64,000 nt of DNA from an uncultured Desulfovibrio sp. (GTDB lineage: Bacteria; Desulfobacterota; Desulfovibrionia; Desulfovibrionales; Desulfovibrionaceae). The stretch covers positions 1 through 64,000 of the forward strand of contig NZ_CAJUBO010000009.1 in NCBI RefSeq assembly GCF_910584445.1. The letters run 5' to 3'. Made by a program: the position numbers and the translations under genes. Below, piece by piece: positions 51,498 to 60,153 of the stretch; the first letter of the stretch is position 1, and each line of letters begins with the position of its first letter. The notes beneath the pieces were generated by a model. That model did not search any database. It was given only the letters and a program-made list of their open reading frames with translations, and was not told the DNA's origin.

Positions 51498-52241
51498 ATG
51501 CCAAGCACGGAACAGCCCTCCGGTCCCGAAGCCGCGTCAGCCTCTGCTTCCGGGGCGGAAGCCCGACAGGATTATCTCTGGGTCGTCGTGGGCGACATTC
51601 ACGACGCGCCGGAGAACTTTGCCGAAATTCCCGAACTGGCCCAGGCGGACGGGGTGCTCGTCACCGGCGACCTGACCATCACCGGCGGCGTGCGCCAGGC
51701 CGAGTCCGTCATGAAGGCCCTGGCCGCGCCGGGCCTGCCCGTCCTGGCCCAGATCGGCAATATGGACAGGCCCGAGGTGGACGCCTGGCTCAGCGAAAAG
51801 GGCTGCAACCTCCATACGCGGGTGCGCGAGATTGCGCCGGGCATCGCCGCCTTCGGGGTGGGGGCCTCCACCTTCACGCCCTTCGGGACGCCCAGCGAAT
51901 TTCCCGAATCTTCGTTCGCCGCGTGGCTGGAAGCGGCCTGGCGCACGGCCAGGGCCTTTCCCCATACCATCCTGGTCTCGCACAATCCGCCCAAGGACAC
52001 GGCCTGCGACGTCATCCCCGGCGATGTGCATGTGGGTTCCTCGGCGGTGCGCGAATTTCTGGAGGAGAACCAGCCGGACATGTGCCTCTGCGGGCACATC
52101 CACGAGGCCCGCGCCATTGACCGCATCGGCCGCACCGTCATCGCCAACCCGGGCGCGCTGGCCCAGGGCGGATATCTGGTGCTGCGCTCCAACGGCGGCC
52201 GGCTTTCCGTGGAGCTGCGCGTGCTCGGGGGCAAGGCATGA
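51498..52241 (+). CDS. Calcineurin-like metallophosphoesterase
   Basis: A 247-residue two-metal phosphoesterase of the YfcE/MPP type: VGDIHDAP, VTGDLTITGG, IGNMDRPEV, VSHNPPKDT and CGHIHEARA supply the Asp/Asn/His ligands. The first ~25 residues are low-complexity. Substrate unknown. AAAGGA site; its stop overlaps the start of the HAD phosphatase gene (ATGA), so the two phosphatases are coupled. Confidence 0.9.
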   Translation: MPSTEQPSGPEAASASASGAEARQDYLWVVVGDIHDAPENFAEIPELAQADGVLVTGDLTITGGVRQAESVMKALAAPGLPVLAQIGNMDRPEVDAWLSEKGCNLHTRVREIAPGIAAFGVGASTFTPFGTPSEFPESSFAAWLEAAWRTARAFPHTILVSHNPPKDTACDVIPGDVHVGSSAVREFLEENQPDMCLCGHIHEARAIDRIGRTVIANPGALAQGGYLVLRSNGGRLSVELRVLGGKA

Positions 52242-53020
52242 TGGACTGGTCGCGCAAGCGCTGCGTCGTGCTGGATATGGACGGCACGGTCTATCTCGGC
52301 CATATCCCCATTCCCGGTGCCGTGGCGTTCATCCGGGAGCACTGGGACGAGCTGGATTTTCACTTTCTCAGCAACAATACCTCCAAGTCGCCGCAGACCT
52401 ATGTGGACAAGCTCAACGGCATGGGCATCCCGGCGCGGCCGGAGCTTTTGCTCTCGCCGGTGACGCCGCTGGTGGACTTTTTGCGGGCCAATGGCATCAG
52501 CCGCGCCTATACCGTGGGCAACCGGGATTTTCAGCGGGACCTTCTGGGCCGCATGCCGGAGCTGACGCTGGGCGAAGAAGGCGCGCAGGCCGTCATCCTG
52601 GCCTACGACACCGAACTCACCTATGAAAAGCTCGCGCGTTCGGCCCTGCTGCTGCAAAAGCCGGAAACGCTCTTTCTGGCGACGCATCCCGACCTCGTCT
52701 GCCCCTCGCCCGAGGGACCGCTGCCGGATGTGGGCAGCATGATCGAACTCTATGCCACGGCCACGGGGCGGCGCCCGCAGCATATCTTCGGCAAGCCGGA
52801 CCCGGCGGTGCTGGCGCCCCTGCTGGCGCGCTATGCGAAAAGCGACATGATTATGGTGGGCGACCGCCTGAGCACGGACAAGAAACTGGCGGAAAACGCG
52901 GGCATCGACTTTGCCCTGGTGCTCAGCGGCGAAGCCACGCGCGAGGACCTGGCCCGCGAGACGCGGCAGCCCACGGTGGTGCTGGAAGACCTGGGCCATG
53001 CGCGCTGGGGCGGCCGCTGA
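52238..53020 (+). CDS. HAD-IIA family phosphatase (NagD/PGP-like)
   Basis: A 260-residue haloacid dehalogenase hydrolase, with motif I VVLDMDGTVYLG, motif II SNNTSKSP, motif III lysine in GKPDPAV and motif IV VGDRLSTDKKLA, and a C2 cap domain between. The NagD/4-nitrophenylphosphatase group dephosphorylates nucleotides and sugar phosphates; the substrate is not predictable. Coupled to the metallophosphoesterase. A strong terminator follows 22 bases after the stop. Confidence 0.92.
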   Translation: MMDWSRKRCVVLDMDGTVYLGHIPIPGAVAFIREHWDELDFHFLSNNTSKSPQTYVDKLNGMGIPARPELLLSPVTPLVDFLRANGISRAYTVGNRDFQRDLLGRMPELTLGEEGAQAVILAYDTELTYEKLARSALLLQKPETLFLATHPDLVCPSPEGPLPDVGSMIELYATATGRRPQHIFGKPDPAVLAPLLARYAKSDMIMVGDRLSTDKKLAENAGIDFALVLSGEATREDLARETRQPTVVLEDLGHARWGGR

Positions 53021-53042
53021 GACCATTCCCGCGGAAAGATCA

Positions 53043-53075
53043 GGGCCACCCGTTTTCCGGCGGGTGGCCCTTTTG
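53043..53075 (+). terminator. Terminator after the HAD phosphatase
   Basis: A perfect 10-bp stem gggccacccg/cgggtggccc (53,043-53,052 with 53,061-53,070), 8-base loop, followed by TTTT. Classical intrinsic terminator. Confidence 0.92.
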
Positions 53076-53176
53076 TCTCCACAAGAGTTCCGCCGGCGCT
53101 TTGCGCCTGGCGCGCTTTTCCGCGTAACGGAAAGATCCCCTCATGCGCTGACGGGTCCTCATCCTGCGCCACCTGC

Positions 53177-53207
53177 GAAAAAAAGGGGAGCCGTGCGGCT
53201 CCCCTTT
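53177..53207 (-). terminator. Terminator of porin 2
   Basis: An 11-bp stem aaaggggagcc/ggctccccttt (53,182-53,192 with 53,197-53,207) with a 4-base loop. On the minus strand it is followed by a T-run, 33 bases after the porin stop codon. Differs from the hairpin used by porin 1. Confidence 0.92.
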
Positions 53208-53239
53208 CGGATGCGATGTGGATTCGTTCAGGCGAATGC

Positions 53240-54796
53240 CTAGAAGGAATACACGAAGCTCGCGTTGATGTTCCAGGCGTCCTTGGTCTGCGGGATGGAC
53301 TTGCCTTCCTTGTGGCGGGCGCCCCACGCGGAGGTGCTGGTGTCGAGCCACAGGGCGACGTAGTCGGCTTCCAGCGTGACCGTGAAGTTCTCGTACATCT
53401 TGTAGGTGTTGGTCAGGCCGAACTCCAGCGCGCTGTCGCCGGTGGTGAGGTACAGGGCTTCCATACCCATATCGGCCGAATTCCAGAAGACACCCTCACG
53501 GGACATCTTTTTGGCCATGGTGGTGCTGTTGGTGCCGCCGATGTAGTTAACGCGGAAGGTGTGCTTGAGGTCTTCGATGAAGCTCATGTCCTTCAAGCGC
53601 GCGCCGATGCCCCAGGTGCCGGCCATGCCGTGGCCCACGACGGAATCACGGGCGATGTACGGATCACCGTCAAAGGCGAAGTTGGAGTACTTGTTGGTGT
53701 TGTTGCCGTCCAGGCTGGGCAGGCGCTCGGAACCGTTGGACGGGTTGTTGTCGTCGCCGGAGGCGTACCAGCCGTAGAGGCCGGGGGTGGCCCAGTCAAG
53801 CTTGTACTCGGCCAGCAGGGTGGCGAACCAGCCCTGGCGGTTCAGGCGGCCGTCGTCATCCCAGGTCACGGAGCCGTATTCGAAGTCCCACGCGAGGCGG
53901 AAAGGATCGAACATGGTCAGCTCGCCGGAGAGGCCGCCCCACCAGGCATTGCCATAGGAGGTCAGCTTGCGGTTGGCGATGCCGTCAGCTTCGCTGAAGT
54001 TCTTGTGGCGCGGGCCGCCCGCCGGGAAGAGGCCGGAATTCACATAGTTGCGGCCGGCGCCCATATTGGCGAGGTTACCCGCCCAGTTGTCTTGGGCATC
54101 GCGGAAAGTATTGGGACCGATGGCGGCATACATGCCCCAGGGGGTCACTTTCACGCCGTCAAAGGTCAGCGGCACGAGCAGGCCAAAGGCGTCCATGTTG
54201 TCCATGTAGTTGGCGCGCCAGTTCTTCTGGCCGCTATGCGTGGTGCCCGCGTAGTTGTCGTTGTAGGGACGCGCCCAGAAGGCGGTCACGCCGACCATCT
54301 CGTTGATCTGGTAGTTGGCAACGATGCCGGCCACGTCGTCATTGAGCACAGAGTTGCCGGAGGCGTAGGCGGGCGTGGTGATGTTCTGGATGCCCATGCG
54401 GAACTTGAGGTCAGTCTCGGGCACCATCCAGTCGATATACGCCTGCTTCAGCTTGACGACACTGTTATCGTCAGCGCCGAGAGCCGCGCCGCGGCCCGTG
54501 CCGGTGGCTTTGCCCCAGAAGCTTTCGCCGATTTCAAAGTAGACCGTGCCGGAGAGGGACTCGGAAGCCACGGCGTCCAACTGCAAACGCACGCGCTGGC
54601 GGGCCTCGAAGTCATCCTGGCTGTTGTTCCAGCCGGTGGGCTTGTGGCCTTTGTACTTGCCCTGGAAAGTGCCATTCTGGCCGTAGTCGAACGACATGAT
54701 CCACTGGCCCTTGGCCTTGAAGTCGATGGCGCTGGCGCCGGTGGCGGCGCCGAACACCAGACCGGCCGCCAAAAGAAGCGTCGCGATCTTTTTCAT
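53240..54796 (-). CDS. Outer membrane homotrimeric porin (porin 2)
   Basis: A 518-residue paralog of porin 1 with the same signal peptide and beta-barrel layout, ending NASFVYSF. Most strands are the same in both; differences cluster in loop segments such as residues ~85-105 (ESFWGKATGTGRGAALGADD against KAVWGKDSAGTALGADK) and ~255-275. Two stretches are identical in DNA: the 5' end (about 115 coding bases) and about 90 bases near 53,740-53,835. Its promoter and terminator are unlike those of porin 1, so expression probably differs. Confidence 0.92.
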   Translation of the reverse strand: MKKIATLLLAAGLVFGAATGASAIDFKAKGQWIMSFDYGQNGTFQGKYKGHKPTGWNNSQDDFEARQRVRLQLDAVASESLSGTVYFEIGESFWGKATGTGRGAALGADDNSVVKLKQAYIDWMVPETDLKFRMGIQNITTPAYASGNSVLNDDVAGIVANYQINEMVGVTAFWARPYNDNYAGTTHSGQKNWRANYMDNMDAFGLLVPLTFDGVKVTPWGMYAAIGPNTFRDAQDNWAGNLANMGAGRNYVNSGLFPAGGPRHKNFSEADGIANRKLTSYGNAWWGGLSGELTMFDPFRLAWDFEYGSVTWDDDGRLNRQGWFATLLAEYKLDWATPGLYGWYASGDDNNPSNGSERLPSLDGNNTNKYSNFAFDGDPYIARDSVVGHGMAGTWGIGARLKDMSFIEDLKHTFRVNYIGGTNSTTMAKKMSREGVFWNSADMGMEALYLTTGDSALEFGLTNTYKMYENFTVTLEADYVALWLDTSTSAWGARHKEGKSIPQTKDAWNINASFVYSF

Positions 54797-54881
54797 TGTT
54801 GAACCTTCCTTGTTTTGCCCGCCCCACAATGGGGAAGACGAAGTTGCTGAAACCTCGGGGAACCCTTCTCCCCGTGAGGGC

Positions 54882-54910
54882 AAAATACGCAATCCCCGGA
54901 GGGGATGCAA
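54882..54910 (-). promoter_or_regulatory. Promoter of porin 2
   Basis: On the minus strand TTGCAT (54,910-54,905) and TATTTT (54,887-54,882) are 17 bases apart. Predicted leader about 80 bases, with a ctccccg/cggggag-like hairpin in the leader. Weaker than the porin 1 promoter. Confidence 0.65.
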
Positions 54911-54953
54911 GCGTTTTCGTGCAAAAATTTTTACCCTTGCGGGATCATCCGGC

Positions 54954-55004
54954 GCGGGGAAAATTCTTTTCCTGCGTTATCAGCAGGTTACAGATTTTCC
55001 CCGC
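54954..55004 (-). terminator. Long hairpin after trpB
   Basis: gcggggaaaat at 54,954-54,964 pairs perfectly with 54,994-55,004; inside it cctgc/gcagg closes a second stem. It starts 12 bases beyond the trpB stop codon on the minus strand. No T-run directly follows, so it may be a transcript end or processing structure. Confidence 0.55.
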
Positions 55005-55016
55005 CGAAAAAAATTT

Positions 55017-56249
55017 TTATCGCCCCGTGGGACCGGCCTTGCCCTGGCGCACGAGTTCGGCCACCTGTTCCACATCCTTGTCGCCCCGGCCGGAAAGATT
55101 GACGAGCAGCACCGCGTCCCGCCCCATGCCGGGGGCCATCTTCACGGCCTGGGCCAGGGCGTGGGAAGATTCGAGCGCGGGCAGGATGCCCTCGTGCCGC
55201 GAGAGGAGGAAGAACGCCTCCAGCGCCTCCTCATCGGTGACGCTCACATAGTCGGCGCGCCCCGCGTCCTTGAGCTGGGCGTGTTCCGGACCCACGGAGG
55301 GGTAGTCCAGCCCGGCGGAGATGGAGTAAACGTCGCCCGCGCCGCCCTCGGCATTCTTGATCATGTAGGAGTTGAAGCCGTGGAGCACGCCCGGCTCGCC
55401 CAGGCAGAGCGAGGCCGCGTGCTCGCCGTAGGCGTTGCCCCGGCCGCCAGGTTCCACGCCCACCAGGCGCACCCCGGCGTCATCGAGAAAGCCGGCGAAC
55501 ATGCCGATGGCGTTGGAACCGCCGCCCACGCAGGCCAGGCACGCATCAGGCAGGCGGCCAAGCTCCGTGAGCATCTGGGCGCGGGCCTCGCGGCCGATGA
55601 CGCTCTGGAAATGGCGCACCATATAGGGGTAGGGATGCGGACCCACGGCGGAGCCGAGCACATAGAACATCTCCGGGTCGGCGATCCAGGCTTCCAGCGC
55701 CTCGTCCACGGCCTCCTTGAGGGTGCGCTGGCCGCTTCTGGCCGCCACCACGCGCGAGCCGAGCATTTCCATGCGGATGACATTGAGCCGCTGGCGGTCC
55801 ATGTCCACCTCGCCCATATAGACCGCGCAGTCCAGCCCCATGAGGGCGGCGCTGGCCGCGGTGGCGACGCCGTGCTGCCCGGCGCCGGTCTCGGCGATGA
55901 CGCGTTTTTTGCCCATGCGCTTTGCCAGCAGGCACTGGCCCAGGGTATTGTTGATTTTGTGCGCGCCCAGATGGTTGAGATCTTCCCGCTTGAGCCAGAT
56001 CTGGGCGCCCCCCAGGGTCCGGCTCAGGTTGGCGCAATGGAAGACCGGGCTTGGGCGCCCCGCGAAGTGGGTGAACAGGCTGTCCAGCTCGCGCTGGAAA
56101 GAGTCGTCCTTTTGGGCGGCGCCGAAGGCGTCCGCCAGTTCATCCAGGCGCGCCTTGAGCGGCGCGGGCACGAACTGGCCCCCATAGGCGCCGAAAAATC
56201 CCCTGCTGTCCGGCGTGCCCCCGAGGGCGGCGTCATGCTTCTCGCGCAT
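55017..56249 (-). CDS. trpB: Tryptophan synthase beta chain (solitary)
   Basis: A 410-residue PLP enzyme joining indole and serine. It is of the TrpB1 type: AYGGQFVPAPL, the PLP lysine in HLGAHKINNTLGQ, ETGAGQHGVATA, GGGSNAIGMF and SGRGDKD. AAGGAG precedes the ATG at 56,249. No trpA or other trp gene is nearby, so the protein either partners a distant TrpA or uses indole alone. A GC-rich hairpin lies in the leader. Confidence 0.93.
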   Translation of the reverse strand: MREKHDAALGGTPDSRGFFGAYGGQFVPAPLKARLDELADAFGAAQKDDSFQRELDSLFTHFAGRPSPVFHCANLSRTLGGAQIWLKREDLNHLGAHKINNTLGQCLLAKRMGKKRVIAETGAGQHGVATAASAALMGLDCAVYMGEVDMDRQRLNVIRMEMLGSRVVAARSGQRTLKEAVDEALEAWIADPEMFYVLGSAVGPHPYPYMVRHFQSVIGREARAQMLTELGRLPDACLACVGGGSNAIGMFAGFLDDAGVRLVGVEPGGRGNAYGEHAASLCLGEPGVLHGFNSYMIKNAEGGAGDVYSISAGLDYPSVGPEHAQLKDAGRADYVSVTDEEALEAFFLLSRHEGILPALESSHALAQAVKMAPGMGRDAVLLVNLSGRGDKDVEQVAELVRQGKAGPTGR

Positions 56250-56286
56250 GGTATTCTCCTTAAAAGATATGCTGCATTTTTCTCGT

Positions 56287-56327
56287 GTTTCCCGCTGCGG
56301 CGCGCGGCATGCGCCGCGCGGGGAAAC
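56287..56327 (-). promoter_or_regulatory. Leader hairpin upstream of trpB
   Basis: A nested inverted repeat: gtttcccgc (56,287-56,295) with gcggggaaac (56,318-56,327), and inside it gcggcgc (56,297-56,303) with gcgccgc (56,311-56,317). It lies 38 bases upstream of the trpB start. A TTGACA at about 56,358-56,363 on the minus strand is a possible -35 element. Attenuation is only a guess. Confidence 0.4.
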
Positions 56328-56375
56328 CCGCTCACTCTGTCGCTTTTGCGCGGGTGCTGTCAAGCGCTTCCCCGA

Positions 56376-56404
56376 TGGACACGGGAGGCGAAAGCCGGTA
56401 TGCT
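56376..56404 (+). promoter_or_regulatory. Candidate thyX promoter
   Basis: TGGACA (56,376-56,381) and TATGCT (56,399-56,404) are 17 bases apart, 52 bases before the thyX start codon. Good -35, moderate -10. Confidence 0.5.
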
Positions 56405-56455
56405 GCGTCGCTTGCCGCCGCGCCCCGCGGAGGTTCCCAACCGGAGGCCATGACC

Positions 56456-57313
56456 ATGCTTGACGAACGCTACATCGGCGACGGCAAGGTGCTGCTGCTC
56501 GCGGGCGGCGGCAGGATCTTCACCGACATTGCGGCCCGCTTCGTCCGCAGCGAGCGGGAACTGGAAGAGATCGCGGCGTCGCCCTATTCGCGCGACATCG
56601 TGCGCAATATCCTCAGCATGGGGCACCGCGCCGCGCTGGAGTTCGACTGGTTCCTCTTCGGCGTGGAGGGCTATTCCCGCGTGACCGAGGTCCAGCTTGT
56701 CCGCAAGCGGCACGCCTCCTACCTCATCAAGTCCGGCCGGGCGGAACTCAAGGGCAGGCGCCGTTTCAGCGTGGCGTATCCCCGCCGGGTGGCGGACTTC
56801 GCGGCGGACGTGACCCTGCCGGACGGGACGGCCGCGCGGCTCAGCGGCCGCGACCTCGCCGGGCTTTCGCGCCAGTGGTATGAGGCGGGACTCGCCGCGG
56901 GGCTGCCCGAGGAAGATCTTCGCTATCTCAAGCCCCAGGCCACGACCTTCAAGGCCATCATCGGCATGAACGCCCATGCCCTGCTGGACTGGTTCTCCAT
57001 CCGCTGCTGCCGCAACGCCCAGGCCGAGATCCGCGACCTGGCCTGGAAGATGCTGCGCCTCTGCCGCCAGGCAGCCCCTGATCTTTTTGAAGGCGCCGGT
57101 CCCAACTGCGTGCAGCTTGGCTATTGCCCGGAAAACGCGCTGCAGAACGCGGCCTGCCGCGGGCGCGTACTCACCAGAGATGAGGCCCTGGCCCTCCTGC
57201 GGGAACAGCGCAAGGCCCGGCACATGCCGGAGCCTGCGGAACTGGCCGAGGGACCGGACGGCCCGGGGGGCATGGCGCCGGGGCAGTCCTGGGGCGAGGG
57301 GACGCGCCGCTGA
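56456..57313 (+). CDS. thyX: ThyX, flavin-dependent thymidylate synthase (divergent motif)
   Basis: A 285-residue protein making dTMP from dUMP with FAD and methylene-THF. The ThyX motif RHR-x7-S appears as RKR-x7-S (RKRHASYLIKSGR, about residue 85), and KAIIGMNAHALLDWFSIRCC with NAQAEIRDLAWKML forms the conserved second half. The histidine of RHR and the usual Asn-Glu before the serine are replaced. A cysteine-containing C-terminal extension of ~50 residues is present. The start at 56,456 has GGAGG eight bases upstream. Confidence 0.88.
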   Translation: MLDERYIGDGKVLLLAGGGRIFTDIAARFVRSERELEEIAASPYSRDIVRNILSMGHRAALEFDWFLFGVEGYSRVTEVQLVRKRHASYLIKSGRAELKGRRRFSVAYPRRVADFAADVTLPDGTAARLSGRDLAGLSRQWYEAGLAAGLPEEDLRYLKPQATTFKAIIGMNAHALLDWFSIRCCRNAQAEIRDLAWKMLRLCRQAAPDLFEGAGPNCVQLGYCPENALQNAACRGRVLTRDEALALLREQRKARHMPEPAELAEGPDGPGGMAPGQSWGEGTRR

Positions 57314-57751
57314 GAGCTAGGGTCAGACCTCATTAAACTCCGTTATGGTTTTTTCAGCGAGGAAAGGAGATTTTTCCGCTGGCCGCCCGAAGCGGAGCGA
57401 AGGGCGGGGGCTGTCGCCACAAGGATCCGAAAAAATAAGATTTTTTTGCGCTGGCAAGGAAATGGGTGATTTTTGGAGGGAGTGTACTCAGGTACATGAC
57501 CGACAAAAATCGCCCAGTGACGCGACCGAAGGCGGCGCGAAGCGCCGTGCCCGTTCGAGCGAAGCGAGGTACGGGCATCGTCCGCAACGCGTCAGGCCAG
57601 CGCAAAAAGGGCTGTTTTTGACGGATGATTGTGGCATTGCACAAGCTGCCCATTCCAAGTCAGCAGCCCCTCAACAGGTCCAGACCCAAGAAGACCCATC
57701 GCCGCGCTCCGATCCGGGAGGGGGCGGGTGGCGTGGTGCCGCCGTTCTCCG
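57314..57751. other. Intergenic region with R1 copy C
   Basis: No gene. It contains R1 (57,325-57,525), a further ~100 bases that match the left end of R1 copy B only in part (gcaaaaagggctgtttttgacgg at 57,602-57,622 corresponds to its first hairpin), and at 57,741-57,757 another ccgttctccgtcaaaa fragment identical to 49,485-49,500. The inserted part is rich in gaagc/gcttc and cgaagcg runs. Confidence 0.7.
57325..57525 (-). repeat. Dispersed repeat R1, copy C
   Basis: Reverse complement of the unit seen at 49,487-49,672, extended at the far end by the segment found at 1-88. The stem gggtgatttttg/caaaaatcgccc (57,464-57,475 with 57,504-57,515) encloses gtactcaggtacatgac. It thus links copies A and B and shows the full element to be at least ~200 bases. 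Confidence 0.8.
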
Positions 57752-59119
57752 TCAAAAGCCGCGGTCTTCAGGCCCCGGCGGCGCCCCCGGCACGGCCGCC
57801 GCGCGTGCGGGCGCGGACGCCTGTTCCCGGGCGCAGCCGTTGACCACGGCGCCGATCATGATGCCGAGGTGGCTCATGGCAAGCGCCAGCCACCAGATGC
57901 GATAGAAATCATGGCCGAAAATGCCGTTGACGAGCCAGCCGGCATAGCCGAGCCAGAACCAGGCGGTGAGCCGCCAGTAGATGCTCCCGCCGTTGCCTTC
58001 CGTGGCGCATTCCCGCATCAGGCGGGGCCGGATGCGGCGCCACCCCCACCAGAGGAAGCCGAAGAGAAAGAGCATGCCAAGGCTGAAGCCCACGATGCCG
58101 TGGGCATAGAGCAGGTCGAGGAAGACATTGTGCGGGTGGCTGATGGTGATGACTTCCTCCTGCGGGGCCAGCCCCAGCGCGCGGAAGGCGGCATTGTACT
58201 GCCCCGCGCCCGCGCCGAACCACGGATGTTCGAGAAAGACGCGCCAGCCGAGCCGCCAGAGATCCCACCGGTTGTCGCCGGCGATGCTTTCCGGGGCCAG
58301 CCGCATGGGCTGGAACAGGGAAAACGCGCCCAGAACGAGGACCGGCCAGAGCAGGGTGCGCCACTGCCAGCGGCGGCAGCGCAGCAGGACCCAGAGGCCG
58401 AGCGACCCCGCGATGGCGAGCGCCCCGCTGCGGCTGGAAGCCCCCTGGAACAGGAAGAACGCCGGGCCGAGCAGAAGGCAGAACGCCGCCAGCGCCTCCG
58501 GGACGCGCAGTTTCCGCCGCAGGATGAACCAGACGCCGAAGGCGGGGATGAGCGCCAGGGCAATATAGTTGCCCACGGTATAATCGCCGAGGCTTCCCGT
58601 GAGCCGGCCGGCGTTGGGCGCGTAGCCCATGATGAAATCCCTGCCTGTGGCGGCCTGCCAGATGCCGTCGATCCCTTCCCAGAAGCAGGCCGTGACGCAC
58701 GCCCACACGAGGCGGCGCAGGTCGCGCCCGTCGCGGACGCATTCCATGCCGATGAATGGCAGGATGAATCCCTTGTTGATGCCTGTCCCGGCATGGAGCA
58801 GGGAATCGAGCGGGGAGGAGGAACAGAGGATGCCGATGGCGATCATGAGTCCGGCGCAGCCGAAAAGCCATTTGACCCGCAGGCGGGCGAGGACGCTCTC
58901 GCGCCAGGCATGGCGATAGTAGAGCGCAAGAAAAATGAGGCAGATGACGGGCATGACCTCGCGCATGCCATAGCCTATGGGAAAGCTCGCCAGCGAGAGC
59001 CAGAACGCGCCGAACAGGCAGGTATGCCAGAACTCCGCGGGCCGTTCGGCGCGCGCCGCGCGGCAGCCGCACAAAAAGGCGCGGATGCGGGCGCCTGCGG
59101 CGGCAAGATGGCGGTTCAT
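57752..59119 (-). CDS. O-antigen ligase/polymerase-like membrane protein
   Basis: A 455-residue inner-membrane protein with about eleven helices of the Wzy/WaaL (Wzy_C) family. The large periplasmic loop holds the conserved FLEHPWFGAGAGQYN and ISHPHNVFLDLLYAHGI, the latter carrying the typical histidines. It likely joins or polymerises O-antigen or a related polysaccharide. No other polysaccharide gene is beside it, so it may act with genes elsewhere. GGAG site before the ATG. Confidence 0.88.
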   Translation of the reverse strand: MNRHLAAAGARIRAFLCGCRAARAERPAEFWHTCLFGAFWLSLASFPIGYGMREVMPVICLIFLALYYRHAWRESVLARLRVKWLFGCAGLMIAIGILCSSSPLDSLLHAGTGINKGFILPFIGMECVRDGRDLRRLVWACVTACFWEGIDGIWQAATGRDFIMGYAPNAGRLTGSLGDYTVGNYIALALIPAFGVWFILRRKLRVPEALAAFCLLLGPAFFLFQGASSRSGALAIAGSLGLWVLLRCRRWQWRTLLWPVLVLGAFSLFQPMRLAPESIAGDNRWDLWRLGWRVFLEHPWFGAGAGQYNAAFRALGLAPQEEVITISHPHNVFLDLLYAHGIVGFSLGMLFLFGFLWWGWRRIRPRLMRECATEGNGGSIYWRLTAWFWLGYAGWLVNGIFGHDFYRIWWLALAMSHLGIMIGAVVNGCAREQASAPARAAAVPGAPPGPEDRGF

Positions 59120-59203
59120 GGCATTCTCTCCCTGCTGCCCGACCGTGCTTCTTCCGGTGTCGGCGCGCTGCCGCTCCGGGGATAGGCGATGAATAGGGGA
59201 AAG

Positions 59204-59232
59204 AATATAGACGCGGGAAAGAAAAATTTCAA
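59204..59232 (-). promoter_or_regulatory. Promoter of the O-antigen ligase-like gene
   Basis: On the minus strand TTGAAA (59,232-59,227) and TATATT (59,209-59,204) are exactly 17 bases apart with an AT-rich spacer. Predicted start about 59,197; leader about 78 bases. Confidence 0.75.
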
Positions 59233-59244
59233 GGCCGGCCGTAC

Positions 59245-59273
59245 TTGTCTTGCGGAAACTATGGGGCTATCAT
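59245..59273 (+). promoter_or_regulatory. Promoter of the NYN-domain gene
   Basis: TTGTCT (59,245-59,250) and TATCAT (59,268-59,273) are 17 bases apart, divergent from the previous promoter, with about 85 bases to the start codon. Confidence 0.55.
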
Positions 59274-59357
59274 GCCCCGTCACTGATGCTGCCGCGCCCA
59301 GCGGCACCGGCCATGGCCCCTGATGGATGAACCCCGTCTGTTTCCCTAGAGGAAGGT

Positions 59358-60065
59358 ATGCCCCGATTTTCCGAGTCCGCGCGCACTGCCGAAGGCGCGC
59401 GTTTCACCAGTTTTGATGAAGTGTACAGTGCTCTTTATGTCGATTTTGACAACATCTACACCCGTCTCCTCGAGGCCGACCCCGACGCGGCCCGCGCCTT
59501 TGGCTTTTCGCCCTACCGCTGGGTGCGCTGGATAGAGAACCACGCCCTGCGGATCCTCTACGGGGACGGCGTGCGCCGGCGCATCCTCAAGCGCACCTGC
59601 TACTTGAATCCCGAGCGCTACCGGGAATTTCGCAATCCCTTCATCCGCAGCGCCTTCCAGGTGGTGGACTGCCCGCCGCTCACCGCGCGCGGCAAGACGA
59701 GCACGGACATCCATCTCGTCATGGACTGCATGGACGACCTTTCGCATTCCACGCATTTCGACGAGTTCATCATCCTTTCCGGCGATGCGGATTTCACGCC
59801 GCTGCTCATCCGCCTTCAGGAGCATGCGCGGCGCACGCTCGTGCTTTCGGTGGGCTATTCCTCGCCCGCCTATGCGGCGGCCGCCTCATGGCGCATCCGC
59901 GAGGACTGGTTCATCCAGCAGGCCCTGCGCGATGACCGCGCCCCCGAGGGCGAGGAGGACTCCGTGGCGGGCCACGCGACGCGCTTCGCCCCGGCGCCGC
60001 AGCGCGCGGCAACCTTCGCTCAGGGCGATGACGAGGAGGAGGACCCCTGCCCCGGCAACGAATGA
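59358..60065 (+). CDS. NYN-domain (LabA/DUF88) putative RNase
   Basis: A 235-residue protein with a PIN-like NYN fold: ALYVDFDNIYTRL gives the first acidic residues, KTSTDIHLVMDCMDD the second set, and ILSGDADFTPLLIRLQEH the third. Such proteins are predicted metal-dependent ribonucleases. The C-terminal ~40 residues are charged and probably disordered. GGAAGG site before the ATG. The target is unknown. Confidence 0.87.
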   Translation: MPRFSESARTAEGARFTSFDEVYSALYVDFDNIYTRLLEADPDAARAFGFSPYRWVRWIENHALRILYGDGVRRRILKRTCYLNPERYREFRNPFIRSAFQVVDCPPLTARGKTSTDIHLVMDCMDDLSHSTHFDEFIILSGDADFTPLLIRLQEHARRTLVLSVGYSSPAYAAAASWRIREDWFIQQALRDDRAPEGEEDSVAGHATRFAPAPQRAATFAQGDDEEEDPCPGNE

Positions 60066-60153
60066 CCGGCAGCGGGCGTTCCCCGGCGATTTTTCCGGCA
60101 ACGGGCTGTCCGGGCCGGTTTTTGAGCACCGCAACCATTCGAGGAGGCCTCTC

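Noticed and set aside
57345..57905. 186-codon plus-strand frame after thyX
   Set aside because: It is made of R1 repeat sequence and then runs into the opposite strand of the O-antigen ligase gene; composition is not coding-like.
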